Part shown: one piece after another, positions 19,936-28,998 of the stretch | How the letters are laid out: each line of letters starts with the position of its first letter | How positions within the stretch are numbered: position 1 is the stretch's first letter | Assembly: GCA_021323735.1 (NCBI GenBank) | Contig: JAJPKM010000052.1 | Location: forward strand, 55,975-119,974 | Source: Gammaproteobacteria bacterium | GTDB taxonomy: Bacteria > Pseudomonadota > Gammaproteobacteria > Steroidobacterales > Steroidobacteraceae | Length of the DNA: 64,000 nucleotides | Direction of reading: 5' to 3' | The notes under the pieces: model-generated | Told to the model about the DNA's origin: nothing | What the model saw: the letters and a program-made list of their open reading frames with translations, nothing else | Databases searched by the model: none | Made by a program: the position numbers and the translations under genes

Positions 19936-20492
19936 TGCCGCGCGACTACAAGACCAAACGCAGCAAGCCCGGCGGCTTTTCCGGCTGGGCGGGTCTTGGC
20001 TGCGGTTTGGCGCTGGGGCTCGCGGTGGCCGGCGTCGTGTACTTGAAGGACCATCGGCTTGATGCGCCGGCTGCCGCCGCCGAGAAGGCGGTCAAGAAGA
20101 AAAATCACGGCAATGAGCCACCCGAGGCCGGCTACCCGCCGGCCGACGAATCGAAGTCCTACGCCTTCTACGAAATGCTGCCGAAATTCGAGGTAGTGGT
20201 GCCGGAGAAGGACAAGGACGTGAAGCCCGACATCAAATCCATTCCCGAGACGCGCCGCGGCACCTATGTGCTGCAGGCCGGCTCCTACAAGAATTTCGCG
20301 GATGCCGACCGCGTGCGTGCCAAGCTGGCGCTTCAGGGCATCGAGTCCAATGTGCAAAAAGTCACCGTGGACAACGACACCTGGCATCGCATTCGCATCG
20401 GCCCCATTGCCAAGCTGGACGAGTTGAACCGCCTGCGGCAAGTGCTGCGCAAGGCCGACGTCGATGTCTTGGTGATCCGGGTCGGCGACTAG
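19935..20492 (+). CDS. SPOR-domain membrane protein (FtsN-like)
   Basis: A 185-residue bitopic protein: a short basic cytoplasmic start (PRDYKTKRSKPGG), one membrane helix at about residues 18-36 (GLGCGLALGLAVAGVVYL), a variable linker, and a C-terminal SPOR domain (YVLQAGSYKNFADADRVRAK to RIGPIAKLDELNRL). SPOR domains bind denuded peptidoglycan glycan strands at the division septum. The argS-SPOR gene order is common in gammaproteobacteria, where this gene is often called ftsN. The gene starts one base into the argS stop. Confidence 0.85.
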   Translation: MPRDYKTKRSKPGGFSGWAGLGCGLALGLAVAGVVYLKDHRLDAPAAAAEKAVKKKNHGNEPPEAGYPPADESKSYAFYEMLPKFEVVVPEKDKDVKPDIKSIPETRRGTYVLQAGSYKNFADADRVRAKLALQGIESNVQKVTVDNDTWHRIRIGPIAKLDELNRLRQVLRKADVDVLVIRVGD

Positions 20493-20499
20493 TTATCGG

Positions 20500-21861
20500 C
20501 TAATCCTCGCCTAATTGGCGAAAATCGACGCCCAATGCCCGCAACTTGCGGTACAAATGCGTTCGCTCCATGCCCACCCGCTTGGCCAATTGTCCCACTT
20601 TGCCATTGCAGAGCAGCAACTGTTGCTGCAGGTAGGCGCGCTCGAATTGTTCGCGTGCCTCGCGCAGCGGCAGCGCCAGCAGGTCCTGCTTCACCAGCGG
20701 CTCATCGACCGCCATTTTCACCGCAAGCTCGTGCTCGATCTCCTCGAGCCGAATTTCCTCCCCGGAACCCAAGATCAGCACGCGCTGAACCAGGTTTTTC
20801 AGCTCGCCGACGTTCCCCGGCCAGGGATAATTACGCAGTCGGTTCTGCGCGGCCACGCTGAAACGCCGCAGCGGCAGGTGCTGCTCATCGACCAGGCGAT
20901 CGACGTAGTAGCGCAGCAGATCGGGCACATCTTCGGCATAGTCGCGCAGCGGCGGCACGCGCAGCGTGATCACATTGAGATGCGCCAGCAGGTCGCGCCT
21001 GAAGGGTTCGGGCGATGAGCGTAGTTCGAACCCTTCGGTGGCGGAGCTGATCCAACGCACGTTGAGCGCCAGGCGCTGCCGGCCGCCGACACGCGTGTAG
21101 CCGTTTTGTTCGATCGCGCCCACGAGGGCCCGCTGCGCATTGGCATTCAAATCCTCCAATCCGCTGACGTACAGCGAACCGCCGTTTGCCTGGTCGAATG
21201 CGCCGGGCTCCACTCGACCGTCGCGCTCGCTGCCGAACAGCGCTGCCGCGGGATCCTGCCCCAGGCTCGCCGCCACCACGGTGAAGAACGGTTTGGCCGC
21301 CCGCGCACTCAATGAATGCAGGTAGCGTGCATAGGCTTCGCGCCCGGAGCCCAATTCGCCCATCAACAGAACGGGAGATGCACTGGAGGCCGCCTGCTGC
21401 ACTTGTTCGCGCAGTGTTTGCGTGATCTTGGCCTTGCCGATGGGCACGGCCAGCGCCGAGCCCTGGGTACGCGCCGACAGCCGTTTGCGCCTGCCGGCAT
21501 CGAGAGCACGCTCCACGGTGCGCAGCAGCTTGGTGAGAGACAGCGGCTTTTCGACGAAATCGAAGGCGCCGAGACGTGTGGCCTCGACGGCGGTTTCGAC
21601 GGTGCCGTGCCCGGACATCATCACCACGGGACAGTCGTAGCCGTCGGTGACCGACCACTCGCGCAGCAGGGTGATGCCGTCGGTGTCGGGCATCCAAATG
21701 TCCAGCAGCACCAGATCCGGGACCTGCGTGGCACGCGAAGATCTCGCCTGGCTGGCGTCGGCGGCGATTTCCACGTCGTAGCCTTCTTCGGAGAGAATCT
21801 CTTTGAGCAGCCCGCGGATGTCCGCCTCGTCGTCAACCACCAATATTCTTGAAGCGGTCAT
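20500..21861 (-). CDS. ntrX: NtrX-like response regulator with degenerate AAA+ domain
   Basis: A 453-residue NtrC-family regulator, partner of the kinase encoded just upstream (ATGA overlap). The receiver domain is intact: DD at 10-11, phosphoacceptor Asp54 in LLDIWMPD, Lys105. The central sigma-54 ATPase domain (about 140-370) is degenerate: Walker A reads GELGSGRE with Arg for Lys, the Walker B acid pair is lost (GSLYVSGLE at 228-236 where GTLFLDEI is usual), and no GAFTGA loop is present. The C-terminal Fis-type helix-turn-helix (LAKRVGMERTHLYRKLRALG) is intact. It can probably bind DNA when phosphorylated but not drive sigma-54 open-complex formation. Confidence 0.88.
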   Translation of the reverse strand: MTASRILVVDDEADIRGLLKEILSEEGYDVEIAADASQARSSRATQVPDLVLLDIWMPDTDGITLLREWSVTDGYDCPVVMMSGHGTVETAVEATRLGAFDFVEKPLSLTKLLRTVERALDAGRRKRLSARTQGSALAVPIGKAKITQTLREQVQQAASSASPVLLMGELGSGREAYARYLHSLSARAAKPFFTVVAASLGQDPAAALFGSERDGRVEPGAFDQANGGSLYVSGLEDLNANAQRALVGAIEQNGYTRVGGRQRLALNVRWISSATEGFELRSSPEPFRRDLLAHLNVITLRVPPLRDYAEDVPDLLRYYVDRLVDEQHLPLRRFSVAAQNRLRNYPWPGNVGELKNLVQRVLILGSGEEIRLEEIEHELAVKMAVDEPLVKQDLLALPLREAREQFERAYLQQQLLLCNGKVGQLAKRVGMERTHLYRKLRALGVDFRQLGED

Positions 21862-24074
21862 ACCCGTTCTCTCCTCTGTTCGCCCTTGCGCGGGTTAACG
21901 AAGCTCGTGGAGCGCGCGCTGTCGCCGAGCGGCAGTAGAATTCGCACGCGGGCGCCTCCGGAGCGCTGATTATCCGCCTCGATGCGGCCCCCGTGCTCTT
22001 CCACGATTTTCTTCACGATCGCCAATCCTAAGCCCGTACCCTTCGGTTTGCTGGTGACATAGGGATCGAAGACGGTTCCGATCAGGTCGCGCTGAAAACC
22101 CGGCCCGTTGTCGGTGACCACGATCGCGACCGACGTTCCCTGCTTTGCGCCGTCGTCGGCAACCTGCGTTTCAATCTCGATGCGCGCGCCGACATTGCCC
22201 TCGAGGGCCTCCAGCGAATTGGTCACCAGGTTGTTGAGAATTTGGCGAATGCGCGTGCGATCGGCCGAAATCAGCGGCAGGCTCGGATTGAGCAGCAGTT
22301 TCATTTCCGCTCCGCTGTCCTGGGCGCGGTATAGGTCCACGACCTCGATGATCAGCTGGTTCAGATCAAAGCGAGAAAAATGCATATCGGGTGCGCGCGC
22401 GTACTCGCTGAACGCATTGACCATCTGCTTCATGGCGTCCACCTGTGCCACGATGGTGTGGGTCGCGCGCTCGAGGATCTGAGCGTCTTGCTCGTTCATG
22501 CTGCCCAAGAACTTACGCCTCATCCGCTCCGCCGACAGCTGGATGGGTGTCAGCGGATTCTTGATCTCATGCGCCAAACGGCGCGCCACCTCGCCCCAGG
22601 CGGCATCGCGCTGTGCCTGCAGCAGCGTGGTGATGTCGTCGAAGACCAGCACCACGCCGGCCGCGCCGCCTGCCTCATTGGGCAGTGCCGTGCAGGCGCA
22701 CATCAGCACGTGCTTGCCGGTCTCGGACAAAAGCTCGATCTGCTCGCGCCAATCCAGCTGCTCCGGCTGCAGGCGCTGCTTGATGGCGCTCAAGAATTGG
22801 GTGAACAGGGTGTCATCGCTGATCGAATCGTCGAAAGGCCTGCCGATGGCCGCTTCGAGATCGACGCCGAGGATGGCACTGGCCGCCTGATTGGCGGTGC
22901 GCACGGTGAGATCCGGCTCCAGCGAGACGACCCCAGTCGACAACCTTGCGAGAATCACCGCGAGGCCCGCGCGCTCGGCTTCCACCGCTTGCTGGCTGCG
23001 CCGCGTCTCCTCGCGCGCCCTTCCCAAGCGCTTGGTCATGTCATTGAACGAGGTGACCAGGAACCCCAGCTCGTCGCGCCCGGGCAGCGGCAGGCGCGTG
23101 TCGTAGTTGCCCTTGGCCACGGCGCGGGTGCCGGCGATCAAGTCCTGTACCGGCTGCACCAAGCGCTGCGCGGCGAAGAACGCGCCGTACACCGCGGCAA
23201 TCAAGGACATCAGCACGACGAAACTCAAGATCAAGACGAAGGTCGTCTTCAGGGGCTGGCGGATTTGCACCAAATGAGCGTATGAAGACAGCGAACGCTG
23301 CACCGTATCGGCAAGCTGGCTCAGCTGCAACGGTACCGGGTACAGTGCGATCAACACCTGCTGCCCCGTGCTGCTGTCTTCGATCGGCGCCGCGGCGCGG
23401 ATCAAGTAGCCGCCCACTGCATCGGTGTCGAGACTCACGTAGGAACGGCCGCGCCGCAGTTGCAGCATCATTTCATCCGTTGCCGGCACCGGCAGCGCGT
23501 CCATCGGACGATCGGAGCTGGTGGCGATGATTCGTGCCTGCGGGCCGACGACGGTGAATTCGATCGCCGTGCTGTCCTGGCGCTGGCGTACCACGGATCC
23601 CGCCAGCTCGTAGTTGGACAGCCCCGACAGCGAATGCGCCACGACTTCCGTGTGCTGCAGGAATTCGCGCACCCGCACATCGAGGGCGGCGCGTGCCAGC
23701 TCGCGCGTATCGGTCAACCCCTGGCTCACTTCGTTCTCGAACCAGCTGTCGATGCCGCGGCTCAAGAACTGCAGCGAGAAATAGTAGACCACGAGAATCG
23801 GCGCCACGGCCAGCGCGCTGAAAATGGCCACCGTGCGGCCCTTGAGGCGCGAACCGGGGATATGCCGGCGGTAATCGCGCACCAAGCGCGCCAACTTGCC
23901 GGCGAGCAGCACGAGCAGCGTGAGCATGCCGAAGACGTTGATCAGCAGTATCCACGGCAGCCACTTGTCGAACTTGTCCGAATTTTGCGCCGCCGAGGCG
24001 AGCATGAACAGCGCCGCCAGCCACAGCGCGACGCCGATGCAGCCTAGGACCGTCGAGCCGTATTTGCGAATCAT
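21858..24074 (-). CDS. ntrY: NtrY-like membrane sensor histidine kinase
   Basis: A 738-residue kinase. Three N-terminal membrane helices (about 8-30, 40-62, 85-106) and a fourth near 280-305 flank a periplasmic sensor region. HAMP follows (AAQRLVQPVQDLIAGTRAVA), then a PAS domain around 375-480, then the HisKA H-box RRLAHEIKNPLTPIQLSAE, the N-box ILNNLVTNSLEAL, G1 VVTDNGPGF and G2 GTGLGLAIVKKIVEEHGG. This is the NtrY layout, linked to nitrogen, redox or envelope signals in other proteobacteria. It overlaps DUF4390 upstream and ntrX downstream by four bases each. Confidence 0.92.
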   Translation of the reverse strand: MIRKYGSTVLGCIGVALWLAALFMLASAAQNSDKFDKWLPWILLINVFGMLTLLVLLAGKLARLVRDYRRHIPGSRLKGRTVAIFSALAVAPILVVYYFSLQFLSRGIDSWFENEVSQGLTDTRELARAALDVRVREFLQHTEVVAHSLSGLSNYELAGSVVRQRQDSTAIEFTVVGPQARIIATSSDRPMDALPVPATDEMMLQLRRGRSYVSLDTDAVGGYLIRAAAPIEDSSTGQQVLIALYPVPLQLSQLADTVQRSLSSYAHLVQIRQPLKTTFVLILSFVVLMSLIAAVYGAFFAAQRLVQPVQDLIAGTRAVAKGNYDTRLPLPGRDELGFLVTSFNDMTKRLGRAREETRRSQQAVEAERAGLAVILARLSTGVVSLEPDLTVRTANQAASAILGVDLEAAIGRPFDDSISDDTLFTQFLSAIKQRLQPEQLDWREQIELLSETGKHVLMCACTALPNEAGGAAGVVLVFDDITTLLQAQRDAAWGEVARRLAHEIKNPLTPIQLSAERMRRKFLGSMNEQDAQILERATHTIVAQVDAMKQMVNAFSEYARAPDMHFSRFDLNQLIIEVVDLYRAQDSGAEMKLLLNPSLPLISADRTRIRQILNNLVTNSLEALEGNVGARIEIETQVADDGAKQGTSVAIVVTDNGPGFQRDLIGTVFDPYVTSKPKGTGLGLAIVKKIVEEHGGRIEADNQRSGGARVRILLPLGDSARSTSFVNPRKGEQRRERV

Positions 24075-24694
24075 GGCTGGAAAGTCCAGGCGTACCAGTC
24101 GCTCTCACGATGCCAATCGCTGACCCAGAACATCAGCACTCGCATGGTGAAGGGCACGGTACCGAAATCGGTTTTGGCGCGCACATTGGCCTCATAGCGG
24201 CGGTCGCGGGCTATCAGCGCCTTATCCAGCGCCGGCAGGCTGTGCACTTCCGAGAGGTGCTCGAGCGCCTCATCGATCGTGCCCAAGGACTCTTGCTGGC
24301 CGCTGTTGTCATTGCGCAGGATGTAGCGCGCGCTGACGGCGTTGTATTGCAGATGATAGCGCTGCGTGAGTTCGGCCACGGTCGAATTGGGCAGCAACTG
24401 CCGCACGCGCTTGATGACCAAATCCAGCTGGAGGGATAACGCCACCCCTTGCGCCAGGCCGCGCCGCACGGCGTCGCTGATCGGCAGATCCAGGCGTGCG
24501 TTCAAATGATAGACGCCATCCTTGAGCTCGAGGTCCGCCGAACGAATCTCGAAACGCCCTTCCAAACCCTCGGCATGCAGCGGCTGCGCCAGCATCGCCG
24601 CCGCCAGCCATGTGCATACCCAACCCATGCGGCGCGCAAAGAATCCATCTGTGCGGCGAACGAGGCCCTGCTGATTTAGGCGCGCTGCGATCAT
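24071..24694 (-). CDS. DUF4390 domain-containing exported protein
   Basis: A 207-residue protein starting at ATG 24694 within the rsmB stop (ATGA). After a basic stretch there is a hydrophobic signal segment (WVCTWLAAAMLAQPLHAEG). The rest is DUF4390: RSADLELKDGVYHLNARLDLP, YHLQYNAVSARYILRNDNSG and the ending SDWHRESDWYAWTFQP. DUF4390 genes are regularly found directly upstream of ntrY in gammaproteobacteria, so the periplasmic protein may feed the NtrY sensor; this is inference from position. Confidence 0.87.
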   Translation of the reverse strand: MIAARLNQQGLVRRTDGFFARRMGWVCTWLAAAMLAQPLHAEGLEGRFEIRSADLELKDGVYHLNARLDLPISDAVRRGLAQGVALSLQLDLVIKRVRQLLPNSTVAELTQRYHLQYNAVSARYILRNDNSGQQESLGTIDEALEHLSEVHSLPALDKALIARDRRYEANVRAKTDFGTVPFTMRVLMFWVSDWHRESDWYAWTFQP

Positions 24695-26016
24695 TGTTTG
24701 GTCAAAGCAGCATAATAGAAGCCGTCGGCACCCGCCTCCCCGGGAAGTATCTGGCGGCCGAACTCGTCGGCTTCGCCTAAGCCCGGCCAGCCCTCCCACG
24801 CCTCCGGCGGCACGATGCCGGCGCCGGGCGTGGCGTCGAGGAATGCCGCGATCACATCGCGATTCTCGCTGCGCGTCACGGTGCAGGTGACGTAGACCAG
24901 CCGCCCCCCGGAGGCCAGGAGACCCCAGGCGGCGTCCAGCAACCGCCTCTGCAGCGCGGGCAATTTATCTATATCGGACGGGGACTTACGCAGCCTGATG
25001 TCGGGATGACGGCGGATGACCCCGAGACCTGAACAGGGCGCATCCAGCAGTATTCGATCGAAGGGCGCGCCGTCCCACCACGTCGCCGGGAGTGCCGCAT
25101 CGGCCGCCAGAACCTGGGCCGTCAAGTTCCCGCGGCGCAAGTTTTCCCGAACCCGGCTCAAGCGGTGCGGATCGACGTCCACGGCCGTCAGATGCTGCAA
25201 ATTCGGCTGTCTTTCCGCGATCAGGGCCGTCTTGCCGCCCGGCGCGGCGCAGGCATCGAGCACCCGTTGACCGGCCGCCAGCGCCAAGGGGAAGGCTACG
25301 CATTGCGCGCCCAGATCCTGAACCGAGACCAGGCCTTGCGCGAAGCCCGGCAGTTCCTGCACGTCGCAGGGCGAAGTAAGCACAATGGCATAGGGCACGC
25401 GATCTTCCGCGCGCGCGCCGATCCCCGCCTTCTCAAGCTGCGCCAGATATTGCGCAGTGCTGGTCAGACCGCTGTTGACGCGTAACCACATCGGCGCGTG
25501 ACTGTCGCTGGCCGCCAGTAGCTGGGTCCAACGCACCGGCCAATCGGCACGAAACCGGTCCGCCAACCAGATCGGCGCAGCATGGCGCGTGGCCGGGCGA
25601 CTGGCAATTTCGGCATCCACGCGCTCGCGCTCGCGCAAATAGCGGCGCAGGACCGCATTGATCAGACCCGCTGCCCGCGACGCATCGGTGGCCTTCGCGG
25701 TCTGTACGGCCGCGTCGACCACGGCGTATTCCGGCGTACGTTTATCCTCGATCTCATAGAGCGCCACGGACAGAAGCGCTCGAACCAGAAAATCCAACGA
25801 GCGCACCGGCATCGAGAGCAGCTTGCCTAAGATCGCCTCATGGCGGTAGTAGCCGCGCACGGCGCCATAGCTCAAGGAACGCACCGACGGATGGAGCTTC
25901 GTATCGGCCGCGACCAGGGCGTCGGTCAGCGCGGCATCCAGAGTCACGGCCTCGCGCAATACCCGCGCCACGGCGTGTGCGGACAGCGAACGTGCGCTGG
26001 CGGCGGCGCTTCTCAT
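24691..26016 (-). CDS. rsmB: 16S rRNA (cytosine(967)-C(5))-methyltransferase
   Basis: RsmB, 441 residues from ATG 26016, which lies in the fmt stop codon (ATGA). The N-terminal NusB-like RNA-binding domain includes RALLSVALYEIEDKRTPEYAVV and GLINAVLRRYLRE. The catalytic domain has the SAM motif VLDACAAPGGKTALIAE, LTAVDVDPHRL, DAPCSGLGVIRRHPDI and the second cysteine in YVTCTVTRSENRDVI. It methylates C967 of 16S rRNA in the small-subunit head. Confidence 0.95.
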   Translation of the reverse strand: MRSAAASARSLSAHAVARVLREAVTLDAALTDALVAADTKLHPSVRSLSYGAVRGYYRHEAILGKLLSMPVRSLDFLVRALLSVALYEIEDKRTPEYAVVDAAVQTAKATDASRAAGLINAVLRRYLRERERVDAEIASRPATRHAAPIWLADRFRADWPVRWTQLLAASDSHAPMWLRVNSGLTSTAQYLAQLEKAGIGARAEDRVPYAIVLTSPCDVQELPGFAQGLVSVQDLGAQCVAFPLALAAGQRVLDACAAPGGKTALIAERQPNLQHLTAVDVDPHRLSRVRENLRRGNLTAQVLAADAALPATWWDGAPFDRILLDAPCSGLGVIRRHPDIRLRKSPSDIDKLPALQRRLLDAAWGLLASGGRLVYVTCTVTRSENRDVIAAFLDATPGAGIVPPEAWEGWPGLGEADEFGRQILPGEAGADGFYYAALTKQ

Positions 26017-26969
26017 ACGGCGGCGAACCGCGCGCCGTTCAGATGCTGCCCCTGCAGGAATTGCGCCGCGGGCAGGGGCTTGCGGCCGGCCAGCTGCAGC
26101 TTCAGGACTCGCAGAATTCCGGCGCCGCAGACCACATCGATGCCCTCGTGAGTCGCGCTGAGCACAGTACCCGGCGGCGTGGCTCCGATGCCGGGCGCGG
26201 CAATGGGCTCTGCTTCCCAAATTCGCAGCTGCTGCCCGTTGAACTGGGTCTGCGCCACCGGCCAGGGATTGAACGCGCGGACCTGGCGGTGGATATGCTC
26301 TGCACTCTCCTGCCAGGAAATGGACGCCTCCGATTTATTAATCTTGGTGGCGTAGGTGACGCCTTCTTCCGGCTGGGCCACCTCGCGGATCGGCCCGCGG
26401 CTCATGGTCTGCAGCGACTCATCGATGAGCTGCGCGCCCATCTCCGCGAGGCGATCGTGCAGCGTTTTGGCCGTGTCGGTCGGATGGATATCCATGCGGC
26501 GCGACATCAGCATCGGGCCCGTATCCAGTCCCGCCTCCATACGCATGATGGTCACCCCGGTCGCCGAATCTCCGGCGAGCAACGCACGCTGAATGGGTGC
26601 CGCTCCGCGCCAACGCGGCAGCAGCGATGCGTGGATATTGATGCAGCCCAAGCGCGGGGCCGCGAGCGCGGCCATGGGCAGGATCAACCCGTAAGCGACC
26701 ACTACCAGCGCATCCAGCTCGGCCGCCCGCAGCATCTCGATGGCCTGAGGCGACTTGAAGCTCGCCGGTTGGTGCACCGGGAGCGCAAGCTCGAGCGCAC
26801 GGCGCTTCACCGGGCTCATGTGCAGGGCTTGTCCACGGCCCGCGGGGCGGTCCGGCTGGGTGAATACGGCGCAAATACGCTGTCGAGCGGCCAGCCGATC
26901 GAGCGCAGGCACCGCGAAATCAGGCGTGCCGGCGAAGCCCAGCTTCAGGGAGGCGACAGCGATACTCAA
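26013..26969 (-). CDS. fmt: Methionyl-tRNA formyltransferase
   Basis: A 318-residue enzyme that formylates initiator Met-tRNA. It has [19 protein letters not shown] at the N-terminus, [13 protein letters not shown], the signature [19 protein letters not shown] with catalytic Asn/His, and [11 protein letters not shown]. The C-terminal OB-like domain begins near [20 protein letters not shown]. It starts within the def stop (ATGA), giving the usual def-fmt pair. Confidence 0.96.
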   Translation of the reverse strand: MSIAVASLKLGFAGTPDFAVPALDRLAARQRICAVFTQPDRPAGRGQALHMSPVKRRALELALPVHQPASFKSPQAIEMLRAAELDALVVVAYGLILPMAALAAPRLGCINIHASLLPRWRGAAPIQRALLAGDSATGVTIMRMEAGLDTGPMLMSRRMDIHPTDTAKTLHDRLAEMGAQLIDESLQTMSRGPIREVAQPEEGVTYATKINKSEASISWQESAEHIHRQVRAFNPWPVAQTQFNGQQLRIWEAEPIAAPGIGATPPGTVLSATHEGIDVVCGAGILRVLKLQLAGRKPLPAAQFLQGQHLNGARFAAV

Positions 26970-27505
26970 AGAGCCGGCGCGTGAGCGCGCGAGTCGCTGC
27001 CGGCGGATCTTTGCCTACGCTCCTTTTCCAAGCGGCGCCGTATGAATGCGCGTTTTAGCTCCGAGAGATAGTCGACGAATAGTTTGCCCTCGAGATGATC
27101 CATCTCATGCTGGATACAGACTCCGAGCAGCCCCTGCGCATCCATCTCGAAAGCCTGCCCGTCACGCCCGAGTGCTCGCACGCGAATGCGCGCCGCGCGC
27201 GTCAGCTTATCGTAGATACCCGGCAGCGATAGGCATCCTTCCTCGCCCGGACCTTCGCCTTCTTTGCTCAGGATTTCGGGATTGATGAGCACCAGCGGCC
27301 GGTCGCGAGTGTCGCTGACATCGAGAACGATCACTCGGCGATGAACGTCGACTTGCGTCGCCGCCAAACCCACGCCATTGGCGGCGTACATGGTTTCCAG
27401 CAGGTCATCGATGAATTGCCGCAACGCAGCATCAAACACGGTGACTTCGACCGCCTTCTTTCGGAGCCTAGGATCGGGATACTCGAGAATGACCAGCTTT
27501 GTCAT
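26966..27505 (-). CDS. def: Peptide deformylase
   Basis: A 179-residue metalloenzyme that removes the formyl group from nascent proteins. All three motifs are present: [19 protein letters not shown] (metal-binding Cys) and [12 protein letters not shown] (HExxH). It is the first gene of a six-gene minus-strand operon and diverges from the LysM gene across about 200 bases. The C-terminal extension is short and basic. Confidence 0.96.
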   Translation of the reverse strand: MTKLVILEYPDPRLRKKAVEVTVFDAALRQFIDDLLETMYAANGVGLAATQVDVHRRVIVLDVSDTRDRPLVLINPEILSKEGEGPGEEGCLSLPGIYDKLTRAARIRVRALGRDGQAFEMDAQGLLGVCIQHEMDHLEGKLFVDYLSELKRAFIRRRLEKERRQRSAGSDSRAHAPAL

Positions 27506-27707
27506 GGGAGTTATGAGAGCAATATCGTGTTTTTGGCTGAAGAATGTTGCTAAAGTTCCGCCGCTGCTTAACTTAATGCCAAGCCCTCGTTGCGCGTAAG
27601 GCGTTGGGCAAGCGGCAAAAACGGGCGATGTGTCCCAGTCTTGAGCGGCAGGACGGAAGTATACCAGTCAGTCTGCGACCATAAGCTGACTCACGGGAGC
27701 GAAACGA

Positions 27708-28907
27708 ATGCAAGGTCATCAAATACTAGGCCTATTACTAGCGGTTACGGTGGTCGCGGGATGTCACACGCAGCCATCTATACCTAAGGCCCCGCCCGCG
27801 GCGCTGGCATCCGACGAACCCACGGCGGAAGGCACGGCAGTGGGCGATGAGAAAACGGCGATGGAAGCAGCCGTGGAAGGCCAAAACGCCCGCACTGAAT
27901 CCGCCGAAGTGCCGCGCAAGGGCATTCCGTTGGCCGACAACGTCCCCGATAGCTATGTCGTGAAACGCGGCGATACCCTCTGGGCCATCGCCAAAGTCTT
28001 CTTGCGCGATCCTTGGTATTGGCCTGAGATCTGGCAGGTCAATCCGCAGATTCAGAATCCTCATCGGATTTACCCCGGCGATACCCTGCGCCTGGTCTTC
28101 ATCGACGGCAAACCGCAGATTTTATTGCAGCGCGGCGATGCCGCGCGCGTCCAGCCGCGCGTGCGCAGCGAGCCGCTGGAGGCGGCGATCACCAGTATTC
28201 CCTATGCGACCGTGGCAGCCTTCATGTCCAAGCCCACTGTCTTGGATCGGGAGCAGATCAAACATGCCCCGTACCTGCTGGCGACACGCGACCTGCATGT
28301 GGTGATGTCCGAAGGCGACACACTGTATGCGCGCGGCTTCGGCGACCCGGCCGAACTCGGCAGCCGCTACAACATCGTACGGGTGGGCGATCCGCTGATC
28401 GACCCGGACGACAATCGAGTCCTCGGCTATGACGGCATTTTCACCGGCTCGGGCCACGTTACCCGCCAGGGTGATCCGACGACATTGATCATGACCGAAT
28501 CCAGTCGCGAATCGCGCGCCGGCGACAAGCTGATTCCCGGCGGCGTCGAAGTACCGCTGGACTTCATCCCCAGCGCCCCGCGGACAAAGACCGACGGCCG
28601 CATCATTTCGGTGAGCGACGGAGTAACCGTCATCGGCCAATACGAGGTCGTGGTGGTGAACCGCGGCGCGCGCGACGGACTGGCGCCTGGCAACGTGCTC
28701 GGCGTGTTCGACACAGGCCCGGTCATCTACGATACCGCCAAAAAGAGTTTCTTCAATCTCAATACCTTGGGTACCAAGCAGGTGGCTCTTCCCTCCGAGC
28801 GCACCGGCACTTTCATGGTGTTCAAGACCTTCGACAACATCAGCTACGGCCTGGTCATGGAGGCCACGAACCTGATTCACGTCGGGGATAAGGTGCAGAA
28901 CCCGTAA
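27708..28907 (+). CDS. LysM-domain lipoprotein
   Basis: A 399-residue predicted lipoprotein starting at ATG 27708. The signal peptide ends in the lipobox VAGC at about residue 20. A low-complexity Ala/Glu linker is followed by one LysM domain (about 83-130): SYVVKRGDTLWAIAKVFL, WPEIWQVNPQI, then NPHRIYPGDTLRL. The large C-terminal part contains GDTLYARGF and RVGDPLIDPDDNRVLGYDG. The family is found before dprA in Xanthomonadales-type genomes and presumably binds peptidoglycan. It diverges from def. Confidence 0.88.
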   Translation: MQGHQILGLLLAVTVVAGCHTQPSIPKAPPAALASDEPTAEGTAVGDEKTAMEAAVEGQNARTESAEVPRKGIPLADNVPDSYVVKRGDTLWAIAKVFLRDPWYWPEIWQVNPQIQNPHRIYPGDTLRLVFIDGKPQILLQRGDAARVQPRVRSEPLEAAITSIPYATVAAFMSKPTVLDREQIKHAPYLLATRDLHVVMSEGDTLYARGFGDPAELGSRYNIVRVGDPLIDPDDNRVLGYDGIFTGSGHVTRQGDPTTLIMTESSRESRAGDKLIPGGVEVPLDFIPSAPRTKTDGRIISVSDGVTVIGQYEVVVVNRGARDGLAPGNVLGVFDTGPVIYDTAKKSFFNLNTLGTKQVALPSERTGTFMVFKTFDNISYGLVMEATNLIHVGDKVQNP

Positions 28908-28998
28908 GTTTAGGACGCCTTGCGCATCGGCGAATCTCTACATTCAGGCCACCCGGCCGCGCAGCCTCGTTCCAGCGCCTGATGGATACTTCGGCTCC

